The notes under the pieces are model-generated. The model ran no database searches, was not told the DNA's origin, and saw nothing but the letters and a program-made list of their open reading frames with translations. Source: Leptolyngbya sp. SIO1E4 (lineage in GTDB: Bacteria; Cyanobacteriota; Cyanobacteriia; Phormidesmidales; Phormidesmidaceae). From it: DNA of 64,000 nt. The stretch spans positions 508,001-572,000 of the forward strand of contig JAAHFU020000002.1 in NCBI GenBank assembly GCA_010672825.2, given 5' to 3'. Shown in pieces: positions 17,364-26,000 of the stretch (position 1 is the first letter of the stretch; each line of letters begins with the position of its first letter). Both the position numbers and the translations under genes were made by a program.

Positions 17364-17535
17364 TTGAAGTCTTTTCTTTAGAAAACGAAAAACGGTGCTG
17401 CGCCTCTGCAACAGCTCTATGCTGCCGCAGGTTTGCCTGTAGACTACTTCAAACCCTCAATGAATGCCCCAAATTTGAGAGGGCTGTAAGAACTAGGAAG
17501 GATAGATTGTAGCGGTTTGCATTTAGATAACGTAC

Positions 17536-17615
17536 GCTCTAGACCCCAAACCCTAAACCCCAAACCCTAAACCCCAAACCCTATCTTGACCCAGCCCTAC
17601 TGGACTCAACTGAAC
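17536..17615 (+). repeat. CCCTAAA/CCCCAAA heptads with dispersed-repeat tail
   Basis: The stretch AGACCCCAAACCCTAAACCC continues in the same style to 17582, then CTTGACCCAGCCCTACTGG and ACTCAACTGAAC. It is the reverse orientation of the unit at 16214-16277. Confidence 0.8.
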
Positions 17616-17716
17616 CAGGCCCGGTATTGAAATCAGCTGCGATCGCCTCAGAATTGGGAAATCCATTGACGAGCACACCGGCCTGTAATACCAATTCTCC
17701 AAATCAGCGCTACACG

Positions 17717-17795
17717 TCGCCACCCCACCGCCTGCGGCACCGCCCCTTGGCAAGGGGCGGCTGGGAGGGGGCTGATCTGTCGCTTTAGAAACGAG
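17717..17795 (+). repeat. 79-bp dispersed hairpin repeat, copy 2
   Basis: Copy of 13537-13615 with only a few differences; the hairpin CCGCCCCTTGGCAAGGGGCGG lies at 17740-17760. It is flanked by imperfect inverted ends (about 17688 TAATACCAATTCTCC and 17796 GGACTGGTATAAC), as in a miniature inverted-repeat element. Confidence 0.8.
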
Positions 17796-18028
17796 GACTG
17801 GTATAACCCATTGACAGTCAGCTCTGTGGGAGCAGTACCCCCAACCCCGCGCCTACGATCGCACGCTGCGGAGGACGTCTCATTCAAGATGAGGGGTGCT
17901 CTAGAAACTTGAAGGGGATATCTAAGAACGCCCTCTGCGCTAGTGAATAACCGGCTTAAAGGAGGAATTGACGATTCGATTCAAACAGCATTGCAGCCGT
18001 GTCATGTCAACCCTTTTCATCGCTGTTT

Positions 18029-18190
18029 TTATGGATAGAGGCGATAAAAGAGGGCGGCTTCGTCTCTAGCCTGGGCAACATTTCCAAATTTGTTGATTTG
18101 TAGCTGATCGGGCGCAATAATAGGACGCATAGGCACGATTACAGGCGTTAAGTCATCGTTAGCCAGGCAATATTGATAGAGGTCAATGCT
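18029..18190 (-). pseudogene. C-terminal remnant of an unrecognised protein
   Basis: Read on the minus strand, 53 codons between an in-frame stop at 18191-18193 and TAA at 18029-18031 encode a protein-like segment containing DLYQYCLANDDLTPVIVPMR and later NKFGNVAQARDEAALFYRLY. Composition and phase look like a real protein C-terminus, but there is no start codon or upstream domain. I take it as a decayed gene end. The parent family is not recognised. Confidence 0.5.
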
Positions 18191-18272
18191 TTAAGCGTCA
18201 GGATTATAAAAACTCTGCAAATTTTAGCCGGATTTGGGGACATTACGGTCGAGGATCCGCTAAAAAATAGGG

Positions 18273-18291
18273 AGATCATAAAATATGATCT
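18273..18291. promoter_or_regulatory. Palindrome upstream of the hybrid kinase gene
   Basis: AGATCATA-aaa-TATGATCT is a perfect 8-bp inverted repeat with a 3-base centre, about 75 bases before the start at 18364. Its shape fits a dimeric regulator site; the regulator is unknown. Confidence 0.45.
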
Positions 18292-18363
18292 AAATCAGGG
18301 AAATCTATCGTCTTAACTCTCTTCAGCCAAGGTCATTATTAAAATTTTTGACTTTCTACCATA

Positions 18364-19689
18364 ATGGTGACGTTGATGCAGCCCCCAGTGTCTTCCACTT
18401 CGGCCGGTGATATTCTCATTGTGGATGACACCATCAACAACCTGAGACTGCTCTCAGATATGCTGTCTCAGTCAGGTTTCTGTGTGCGCAAGGCCATTAA
18501 CGGCTCCATGGCTCTGACTGCTGTTCAAGCGAGCAAGCCTGACCTCATTTTGCTTGACATCAACATGCCAGGGCTAGATGGCTATGAGGTCTGCGATCGG
18601 TTGAAGCAAGATTTGGAAACCCAGGAAGTTCCGGTTATCTTTCTGAGCGCCTCAGATATGACGGAAGATAAAATCAAAGCCTTTAGGGTGGGCGGGGTTG
18701 ACTATATTACTAAACCCTTTCACTCAGAAGAGGTGATTGCGCGTATTCAACATCAGCTTTTATTGAGTCAATTAAAGTCAGAGTTAAAGACTAAAAATCA
18801 AGAATTAGAAGATACGGTATCACAGCTTAAAGCCGCTCAAGTAGAGCTTGTTCAAAAAGAGAAAATGCTGGGATTAAGCCAGTTGATTGCAGGCATTTCT
18901 CACGAAATTAATAACCCCATGAGCTTTATCGTGGGCAATTTGGAGCCCGCAAGTCAGTACTTTTTTGATCTGGTCAACGTCCTCAATTTATATCGACAGC
19001 GATACCCGAATCCTGGAGAAGATATTGAAGCAGCGATCGCTCGGGCAGATCTGAATTTTATTATCGATGATTTTGCCAACGTGGTGAAATCGATGGAAAC
19101 AGGCACAAGTCGCATCTGCGAAATCATTCAAGCGCTGCGCACCTTTTCCCATCAGGGAGAGGCCACCATTAAAACAATTAATTTGCATACCACCCTCGAC
19201 AGCATTTTGGTGCTCCTGAAGCCGCGCTTGGGGGGGCAGGGGAAGCGACCCAGTGTGAACATCCACTGCAATTACGGCAAGCTACCCCTTGTCACCTGTG
19301 ATGCCAGGCTGGTCAGTCAGGCCATTCTGCATGTGTTAGATAATGCCATTGATGCAATAAATGTTTTGTGGGAAGGACGGCAATTTTCGAAAGACATTCT
19401 CCATGCTTCTCGCCAAGAACCTGAAATTATCATCACAACCGATAGTCCACATCCAGGGCTGGCTTCGGTTTCAATCCGTGACAACGGTATCGGGATTGAT
19501 GAGGAGATCAAATCTCGTATCTATGAGCCCTTTTTTACCACCAAGTCCGTCGATCAAGGCAATGGTTTAGGGTTATCGATTAGCTATCAAACTATCGTCA
19601 GCCAGCACCAGGGCAATTTATTTTTTACGTCATCTCCCCTTAAAGGAAGTGAGTTTACGATACAAATTCCAGCCGATCTCAAATCCTAA
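18364..19689 (+). CDS. Response regulator-histidine kinase hybrid
   Basis: A 441-aa cytoplasmic signalling protein. A receiver domain (about 15-135) has phosphoacceptor D65 in LILLDINMPG. A short coiled coil (about 140-170) leads to a HisKA-type domain with H180 in GISHEINNPMSFI. A HATPase domain follows, with N-box VLDNAIDAIN, DNGIGIDEE, and GNGLGLSISYQ. No membrane segment or sensor is present, so it should receive phosphate or a signal from another kinase through the receiver. The partner is unknown. The start is ATG 18364; ATG 18376 is also possible. Confidence 0.92.
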   Translation: MVTLMQPPVSSTSAGDILIVDDTINNLRLLSDMLSQSGFCVRKAINGSMALTAVQASKPDLILLDINMPGLDGYEVCDRLKQDLETQEVPVIFLSASDMTEDKIKAFRVGGVDYITKPFHSEEVIARIQHQLLLSQLKSELKTKNQELEDTVSQLKAAQVELVQKEKMLGLSQLIAGISHEINNPMSFIVGNLEPASQYFFDLVNVLNLYRQRYPNPGEDIEAAIARADLNFIIDDFANVVKSMETGTSRICEIIQALRTFSHQGEATIKTINLHTTLDSILVLLKPRLGGQGKRPSVNIHCNYGKLPLVTCDARLVSQAILHVLDNAIDAINVLWEGRQFSKDILHASRQEPEIIITTDSPHPGLASVSIRDNGIGIDEEIKSRIYEPFFTTKSVDQGNGLGLSISYQTIVSQHQGNLFFTSSPLKGSEFTIQIPADLKS

Positions 19690-19992
19690 AGAGGCTGCCC
19701 TTTGGGGCTAGCCACACCCCGTAGCAAAAGGCAGAAAGCAGAAGGCAGAAGGCAGAAATCAAAACCTTGCTGCATAAGGATTCTAGGGAATCTGATTGTC
19801 CTAACTAGCATCTCAGGTGCAATAGGGTCTAGGGTTTGGGGTCTAGGGGAGTCCGCATTTGTGTTAGAACAGTCCAGATAACTCAACTGCTCTCTCATCA
19901 AGCGTTTCTATTCATCCTTCTGCTTTCATCCTTCTGCCTTTTGCCATAAACCCTGTCTCAGCCAAGATGTACCAGACTCAACCGTAATGCCA
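19690..19992 (+). other. Spacer with dispersed repeats
   Basis: It contains GCAGAAG heptads (19729-19760), a GGGTCTAGGGTTTGGGG word (19825-19845), the 98-bp repeat copy 2 (19850-19947) and a fragment of the reversed dispersed repeat (19949-19985). No gene is seen. Confidence 0.8.
19850..19947 (+). repeat. 98-bp dispersed repeat, copy 2
   Basis: Nearly identical to 16414-16511 in the same orientation, with only a few base differences. Both copies border GGGTTTG heptad words and end in TTCTGC heptads. Confidence 0.88.
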
Positions 19993-20670
19993 TCAGCCTG
20001 CGTCGAATTGACCGGGCGTATCCAAGTGTCCGGTTTTGACGTAAATTAAGCAGCCTTCGCGGCTAAACGGCGTATGTACACTGTGGGGCGGGTTGCGCAG
20101 CCAAGCCCCCTTGGGATAAGCACCTTGCTCATCTTCAAAAACACCATCGAGGACAAAAATCTCCTCGCCGCCCCAGTGCTGATGGCGCTGGAAGGTTGTC
20201 CCCGGTGACCATTTCACAAGGGCAACCTGTTCAGTTCCATAGGCGTGAAGCGGCATCACTTGCAGACCCGGCACTAACCCTGGAAACCAGTCAGCCTGGG
20301 AGGTGGCGATCGCCACTCGCTGTTGATCTTGCTGTTGCATTTGCCAGAGTTTCACCAGAATGGTGCAACCGTCTTGACTGTAAGGGCTATGGCTAGACCC
20401 GACCGGATTTCGCACGTAGGTGCCTGGCCCATAGTCTCCCTGTTCATCAGAGAAGGTGCCCTCTAGCACCAAAAACTCTTCGCCACCGCCATGGGTGTGG
20501 GCTGAAAAGTAGCTGCCCGGTGCATAGCGAACCAAAGAGGTGGCGCGGGCCACTTCTTCACCATCGCGTTCTAACAGGCGGCGTTGAACACCGGCCATGG
20601 GCGATGCTTGCCAGGGCAGGTCGTCTGTCAACACAACGACGCGTTCTTTCAAATCAGCATGGAGTTTCAT
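19993..20670 (-). CDS. ChrR-like double-cupin protein
   Basis: The 225-aa product contains two cupin domains of the ChrR-type family. The first (about 40-110) has HTHGGGEEFLVLEGTFSDEQ and the second (about 145-215) has HQHWGGEEIFVLDGVFEDEQ; each has the paired histidines and glutamate that bind a metal. ChrR itself is a zinc anti-sigma factor, but the N-terminal zinc-binding anti-sigma domain is absent here, so an enzyme or metal-dependent sensor is more likely. The gene is preceded by an 86-bp G-rich heptad array. It shares the minus strand with the SDR/TetR genes. Confidence 0.85.
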   Translation of the reverse strand: MKLHADLKERVVVLTDDLPWQASPMAGVQRRLLERDGEEVARATSLVRYAPGSYFSAHTHGGGEEFLVLEGTFSDEQGDYGPGTYVRNPVGSSHSPYSQDGCTILVKLWQMQQQDQQRVAIATSQADWFPGLVPGLQVMPLHAYGTEQVALVKWSPGTTFQRHQHWGGEEIFVLDGVFEDEQGAYPKGAWLRNPPHSVHTPFSREGCLIYVKTGHLDTPGQFDAG

Positions 20671-20716
20671 GAATTCTCTAATGGGGGGTGTTTGAGCAAG
20701 GTTCGGTTGAACCCAT

Positions 20717-20804
20717 CTAGGGTTTGGGGTTTGGGGTTTGGGGTCTAGGGTCTAGGGTCTAGGGTTTGGGGTTTGGGGTCTGGGGTCTGGAGTTTGGGGT
20801 TTGG
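20717..20804 (-). repeat. Telomere-like G-rich heptad array
   Basis: About twelve heptads of the types GGGTTTG, GGGTCTA and GGGTCTG lie in tandem between the cupin start and the SDR stop. The + strand is G-rich, with regular runs of three to four G, a pattern able to form G-quadruplexes. Confidence 0.9.
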
Positions 20805-20826
20805 TCGAAGGCGAACCGCTGTGTGG

Positions 20827-21603
20827 TTATTGGTTGCGACCGGCCATGACGCCACCATCGACATCCCAAATAGCCCCTGTTACCCAATCTGCCTTATCAG
20901 AGAGTAAAAAGGCGATCGCCTCGGCCACATCAAGGGAGGTGCCCACCCGACCCACGGGATGAAAGTTGTTGAAGCCCTGCAGGGCAGACTGCACCTGGTC
21001 TTTGGGGATAAAGCCTTCATAGATGGGGGTTGCAACCACAGCGGGTGACACCGCATTGACGCGAATGTTTTTATCCGCCAGTTCCATCGCCAGATGCTGG
21101 GTCAGGGAATGCAGCCCCGCCTTCGCCATAGAGTAGGCCGAGGACGGCGTGGCCTGAATAGACTGCTGAGCCCACATAGAGCCTACATTCACAATGGCCC
21201 CTTTATGCCCATGATTGATAATCATATTCGCGATCGCTTGGGTGATAAAAAACGTGCCTTTGTTCAGATCTAAATAGAGATCATAGTCAGATTCGGTGTG
21301 CTCTAAAAACGCCTTGGGCAAGAACACGCCGGCAGCATTGACCAGCAAAGTAGCATCCCCATGGTCGCGGGTGAGCCGCTCGACCATGGCCTCCCGCTCC
21401 TGGCGCTGGGCAATATTGGCCTGCTCGCCAAACACAGGCCCCAAATGGCTGAGTTCCGCAACCGCCGCCTGCAGTTTTTCGGCTCGGCTCCCAATCAGTA
21501 CGGCAGCCCCACCCCGCTCTAACACTAGCTGCGCCGCTGCTTTGCCGATACCGCTTGTGCCACCGACAACGATTAACTTTTGACCTGAAAATGCTTGAGC
21601 CAT
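20827..21603 (-). CDS. Short-chain dehydrogenase/reductase
   Basis: An NAD(P)-dependent SDR of 258 aa. The cofactor loop is [11 protein letters not shown] (14-24), NNAG is present as VNAAGVF, and the catalytic Ser and YSMAK (Tyr-x3-Lys) are present in the middle. The C-terminus has the normal [12 protein letters not shown]. The substrate is unknown. It lies behind a TetR gene on the same strand, with a matching operator-like site in the gap, so it is probably the repressed target. A detoxification role is inference. Confidence 0.92.
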   Translation of the reverse strand: MAQAFSGQKLIVVGGTSGIGKAAAQLVLERGGAAVLIGSRAEKLQAAVAELSHLGPVFGEQANIAQRQEREAMVERLTRDHGDATLLVNAAGVFLPKAFLEHTESDYDLYLDLNKGTFFITQAIANMIINHGHKGAIVNVGSMWAQQSIQATPSSAYSMAKAGLHSLTQHLAMELADKNIRVNAVSPAVVATPIYEGFIPKDQVQSALQGFNNFHPVGRVGTSLDVAEAIAFLLSDKADWVTGAIWDVDGGVMAGRNQ

Positions 21604-21654
21604 GGATGATCTCCTTATAAGTCGCTGAACTGTTGGTTAATTAGCCTGGAAATT

Positions 21655-21671
21655 TACCTACTAGTAGATAG
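21655..21671. promoter_or_regulatory. TetR operator-like site upstream of the SDR gene
   Basis: TACCTACTAGTAGATAG contains the perfect palindrome CTACTAGTAG and closely matches the site at 22272-22297. It lies 52 bases before the SDR start. Confidence 0.65.
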
Positions 21672-21689
21672 ATTGCCGAGCAAAAAAAA

Positions 21690-22265
21690 TTAGGCTGGCC
21701 CAGATTTGGCTAACAGCACAGGGTAAACAACCTGCTCAAAGGCAGTGCTGCTATCTGCTGCTGAACGCGCCAGCAATTGGGCTCCCTGCATCATGGCAAT
21801 CAACCCTTTAGCTTCTTGGTTAGCAGATGGGTGGCATTGCCAAATCTTTGCATCACAGCCCTGCTGGAGCAGTGCCGTGAGCCAAGCCTCAGTTTGGGTG
21901 AAAAAGAGACTCATTTCATCGCGGACGGGCTCGGGCAGAACCGCAAAGTCAGCCGCCAACATGGCGCACAGGCAAATTTGCCCGTCCTGCAGGCTATCTC
22001 GGTAGAGGTTGGCAAACTGGATGAGCTGCTGATCAAGGCGGACGGTAGATTGAGTAATGCGATCGCACTGGCGCACCATCGCTTCTCGATATCGCTGCAC
22101 CAGCGCTCTCACTAACTCGTCTTTTGAGGGAAAGTGGTAGTGAATGCTGGCTTTACGAATCCCCACCTGTTCTGCAATATCGGCGTAGCTAAAGGCGCTA
22201 TAGCCCCGGTTGCGCACGATACTTTGAGCCACATCTAAGATGTGTTGAGCGGTGTTTTTCTCCAT
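21690..22265 (-). CDS. TetR/AcrR family transcriptional repressor
   Basis: The 191-aa protein has the TetR N-terminal helix-turn-helix: ILDVAQSIVRNRGYSAFSYA, then DIAEQVGIRKASIHYHFPSK and DELVRALVQR. The C-terminal ligand-binding domain resembles the YcdC/AcrR type and includes cysteines in QICLCAMLAAD. It should repress itself and the downstream SDR gene, since both starts have the same CTACTAGTAG/CTAGTAGGTAG motif. The ligand is unknown. Confidence 0.92.
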   Translation of the reverse strand: MEKNTAQHILDVAQSIVRNRGYSAFSYADIAEQVGIRKASIHYHFPSKDELVRALVQRYREAMVRQCDRITQSTVRLDQQLIQFANLYRDSLQDGQICLCAMLAADFAVLPEPVRDEMSLFFTQTEAWLTALLQQGCDAKIWQCHPSANQEAKGLIAMMQGAQLLARSAADSSTAFEQVVYPVLLAKSGPA

Positions 22266-22271
22266 GTTTCA

Positions 22272-22297
22272 ACTATCTACCATCTAGTAGGTAGTTG
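22272..22297. promoter_or_regulatory. TetR operator-like palindrome upstream of tetR
   Basis: The core CTACCATCTAGTAGGTAG is an imperfect palindrome centred on CTAG, directly upstream of the TetR start codon. The same words recur at 21655-21671. Confidence 0.7.
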
Positions 22298-22400
22298 TCA
22301 AGCGACAAAAGCAGCGCTTTTGACCGTTGTTGGCGTATGGATTGACAGGTGCTTTCTCTGTAATTACGCTGTAATTACAACCGCATAATGGGTGAACTCA

Positions 22401-22658
22401 ATGGGCACTGCGATAAGAACTCGCGTGGTTAAGATTGGCAACTCTCAAGGAATTCGGATTCCTAAGCCGCTACTAGAACAAAGTGGGATCAGCGAGGAGG
22501 TCGAAATCGAAATTCAGGAAGGATGCCTGATTCTGCGGGCCACGGGAGTTCGGGCAGGGTGGGAGGCGGCATTTGCAGCCATGGCAGAGCACCAGGACGA
22601 TCGCCTGTTGGATGATGGGGGGACCAGTGAGTGGGAACTCCAGGAATGGCAATGGTAG
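22401..22658 (+). CDS. mazE: MazE-like antitoxin (AbrB/SpoVT fold)
   Basis: An 85-aa antitoxin with a swapped-hairpin DNA-binding N-terminus: RTRVVKIGNSQGIRIPKPLL. The acidic and Trp-rich C-terminus (DDGGTSEWELQEWQW) is the expected toxin-binding tail. GTG 22392 in the same frame is less likely than ATG 22401. The toxin gene overlaps its end by 13 bases. The pair should regulate itself through binding near 22340-22390, but no clear operator was picked out. Confidence 0.92.
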   Translation: MGTAIRTRVVKIGNSQGIRIPKPLLEQSGISEEVEIEIQEGCLILRATGVRAGWEAAFAAMAEHQDDRLLDDGGTSEWELQEWQW

Positions 22659-22975
22659 TTAACCGTTTTGATGTTGTGCTGGTTAATCTTGACCCGACGG
22701 TGGGGCGTGAGATTCGCAAGACGAGGCCATGTGTGGTGGTTTCACCGGATGAGATGAACAAGCACATTGCCACGGTAATTGTGGCGCCGATGACGACGAA
22801 AGGGCAGCCTTATCCGACTCGGGTGGCCTGTCGGTTTGCCGAAAAGACAGGGCAAATTGTGCTAGATCAGCTCCGAACAGTGGATAAAGCCCATTTGGTT
22901 AAGCAGCTGGGGCAGATCAGCACCGAGGAACAAAAAGCAGTTTTAGATACGTTGGCTGAGATGTTTGCCGAGTAA
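22646..22975 (+). CDS. mazF: MazF/PemK-type mRNA interferase toxin
   Basis: The 109-aa toxin shows VVNRFDVVLVNLDPTVGREI, then KTRPCVVVSPDEMN and TVIVAPMTTKGQPYPTRVAC, matching the MazF/PemK fold, which cleaves mRNA at short sequence motifs. The catalytic Arg and Ser/Thr of the family appear conserved (R30 region and MTTKG). It starts inside the end of mazE, giving tight coupling. The LRR-ROCO gene starts about 105 bases downstream on the same strand. Confidence 0.93.
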   Translation: MAMVVNRFDVVLVNLDPTVGREIRKTRPCVVVSPDEMNKHIATVIVAPMTTKGQPYPTRVACRFAEKTGQIVLDQLRTVDKAHLVKQLGQISTEEQKAVLDTLAEMFAE

Positions 22976-23080
22976 CCACCCCCCATTCACCCATGTACTC
23001 ATTCACTCATCCCCCCAACCTTCTCCCAACCTGCAATGGCCTGCTAAAACTGAGGGGAATCCTGCAATGGCTGCTGACGG

Positions 23081-26000
23081 ATGACCCAAGACGAATTGCT
23101 GAAGCTGATTGACCAAGCTGCGGAGGAAGGCTGGGCAGAGCTAGATTTAACGGGGCAAAACCTGACAGAACTACCCTCTGAAATTGGCAAGCTCACTCAA
23201 CTTGAGGTTCTGATTCTTGGGAAATGGAGTGATGAATATGAATACTTTGGTAACCGCCTAACAGCCCTACCCCCTGAAATTGGATTGTTGAGCAATCTGA
23301 AAATCCTGCAAGTTGCGGGTGATTTAAGCGATCGCTCAAATGGTAACCAACTGAGTGAGCTGCCGCCAGAAATCGGCCAACTCCAATCGCTGCAGCAGCT
23401 TGACCTCAGCGAGAACCAACTCAGTGCCCTGCCCCCTGAAATCGGCCAACTCCAATCGCTGCAGCAGCTTGACCTCAGCGAGAACCAACTCAGTGCCCTG
23501 CCCCCTGAAATCGCACAACTCCAATCGCTGCAGCAGCTTTACCTCCGCTCGAACCAACTCAGTGCCCTGCCCCCTGAAATCGCACAACTCCAATCGCTGC
23601 TGCAGCTAGACCTCAGCTATAACCAATTGAGTGCGCTGCCCCCCAAAATCGGCCAACTCCAATCGCTGCAGCAGCTAGACCTCAGCTCAAACCAACTGAG
23701 TGCGCTGCCCCCTGAAATCGGCCAACTCCAATCGCTGCAGCAGCTTTACCTCCGCTCGAACCAACTGAGTGCCCTGCCGCCAGAAATCGGCCAACTCCAA
23801 TCGCTGCTGCAGCTTTACCTCAGCTCAAACCAACTGAGTGCGCTGCCCCCTGAAATCGGCCAACTCCAATCGCTGCAGCAGCTTTACCTCAGCTCAAACC
23901 AACTGAGTGCGCTGCCCCCTGAAATCGGCCAACTCCAATCGCTGCTGCAGCTAGACCTCCGCGATAACCAACTGAGTGCGCTGCCCCCTGAAATCGGCCA
24001 ACTCCAATCGCTGCTGCAGCTAGACCTCCGCGATAACCAACTGAGTGCGCTGCCCCCTGAAATCGGCCAACTCCAATCGCTGCTGCAGCTTGACCCCCGC
24101 TATAACCAACTGAGTGCGCTGCCCCCCGAAATCGGCCAACTCCAATCGCTTCAGCAGCTAGACCTCCGCGATAACCAACTGAGTGCGCTGCCCCCTGAAA
24201 TCGGCCAACTCCAATCGCTGCAGCAGCTAGACCTCAGCGAGAACCAACTGAGTGCGCTGCCTCCTGAAATCGCACAACTCCAATCGCTGCTGCTGCTAGA
24301 CCTCCGCTATAACCAACTGAGTGCCCTGCCGCCCGAAATCGCACAACTCCAATCGCTGCTGCAGCTTTACCTCCGCTATAACCAACTGAGTGCCCTGCCG
24401 CCCGAAATCGCACAACTCCAATCGCTGCTGCAGCTAGACCTCCGCTCGAACCAACTGAGTGCCCTGCCCCCTGAAATCGGCCAACTCCAATCGCTGCTGC
24501 AGCTAGACCTCCGCTATAACCAACTGAGTGAACTGCCGCCCGAAATCGGCCAACTCCAATCGCTGCTGCAGCTTGACCTCCGCTCGAACCAACTGAGTGC
24601 GCTGCCGCCGGAACTAGGGTTACTCCAGAAACTTCAAATACTTGAATTAGATGGAAACCAGGTTGAAGATCCGCCACCAGAAATTGTCGACGCAGGGACA
24701 GACAGCATCCTGAATTACTTGCGGCAGCAGTTAGAACAGGGTAAAGACTACCTTTATGAAGCCAAGTTTCTGATTGTAGGGGAAGGGGGTGCCGGCAAAA
24801 CTTCCCTGGCCAAAAAGCTTTTAAAGCCTGACTGTGAACTAGACGCCCAGGAAACGAGTACTGAAGGGATTGACGTCATCCGTTGGGATTTTCCGCTGCG
24901 GGACGGGACACCGTTTCGAGCCAATATCTGGGACTTTGGCGGCCAAGAAATTTACCACGCTACCCACCAATTCTTTTTAACCAAGCGCTCACTCTATGCC
25001 CTCGTGGTTGATACTCGTCAGGACAATACGGATCTTTATTACTGGCTGAATGTGGTCAACCTGCTGAGCGACAGTAGCCCGACGTTCATTATCAAAAACG
25101 AAAAACAAGATCGCCAGTGCGAAGTCAATGAACCCCAACTACGGAGCGAGTTCCTTAACCTGGAAAAAGTTCTAGCAACTAACCTGGCCACTAATCGCGG
25201 ACTAAACAGAATCAAAACCGCTATTGAGCAACGCATTTCATTATTGCCCCACGTCGGAACATCCTTACCTAAAAAGTGGGTGGATGTGCGGCGAGCATTA
25301 GAGACTGATAAGCGCAACTACATTTCTACAGAAGAGTACATCCGCATTTGTAAGGCCAATGGGTTTTCTCGACAAACCGATCAGCTACAACTTAGTGACT
25401 ATCTCCATGATTTGGGTGTTTGTCTCCACTTTCAAAAAGATCCCGTTCTCAAAAATACCATCATTCTAAAACCGGAATGGGGCACAGCTGCCGTCTACAA
25501 AGCTCTTGACACGAAGGAAGTGCGTGCAAACTTGGGTCGCTTCACCCGTGCCCAACTGGATGCTATCTGGAACGATGACGAATACGCCGCCATGCGCGAT
25601 GAACTGCTCCAGCTCATGATGCGATTCAAGCTCTGCTACGAAATCCCCGGTTGTCCCCAACACTACATCGCCCCTCAACTCCTCGCCCTGGATTCCCCTG
25701 ACTACAATTGGGAAGACAATCCTAACCTTCTCCTCCGCTACCGCTACAGCTTTATGCCCAAGGGCATCTTCACTCGCCTCGTTGTTGAACTGCACGAATT
25801 CATTGAAAATCAGCAGCTCGTCTGGAAAACGGGCGCAGTTTTCACCAACGGCACTGCCCGCGCCGCAGTCATCGAACATTACCCCAAACGTGAAATCCGC
25901 ATTCGCGTCTCTGGTCACGATCAAAAGCGGTGGCTCTCCGTCATCACTCATGAACTGGAGAAGATCCATCGCTCCTACGATCGCCTGCAATACCAAACCC

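Larger units (their letters stand above)
17364..18363 (+). other. 1-kb spacer: repeats and a gene remnant
   Basis: It contains CCCTAAACCCCAAA heptads with a dispersed-repeat tail (17536-17615), the second 79-bp hairpin repeat (17717-17795), a coding remnant on the minus strand (18029-18190) and a short palindrome upstream of the kinase gene (18273-18291). No complete gene is supported. Confidence 0.75.

Noticed and set aside
19993-20670. ChrR anti-sigma factor
   Set aside because: The N-terminal zinc-binding anti-sigma domain and a neighbouring ECF sigma gene are absent.
13537-20804. Possible insertion sequence in the repeat-rich region
   Set aside because: No transposase or transposase remnant was recognised; the repeats are short non-coding families.
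23348-24589. Direct repeats considered as a CRISPR array
   Set aside because: Units are contiguous 69-bp coding repeats without spacers and lie in the LRR frame.
24234-24677. 147-codon open frame on the minus strand, rich in VGSSGG/AAAIGV repeats
   Set aside because: It is the antisense shadow of the 69-bp LRR array; the repeat length is a multiple of three, so any stop-free frame stays open.
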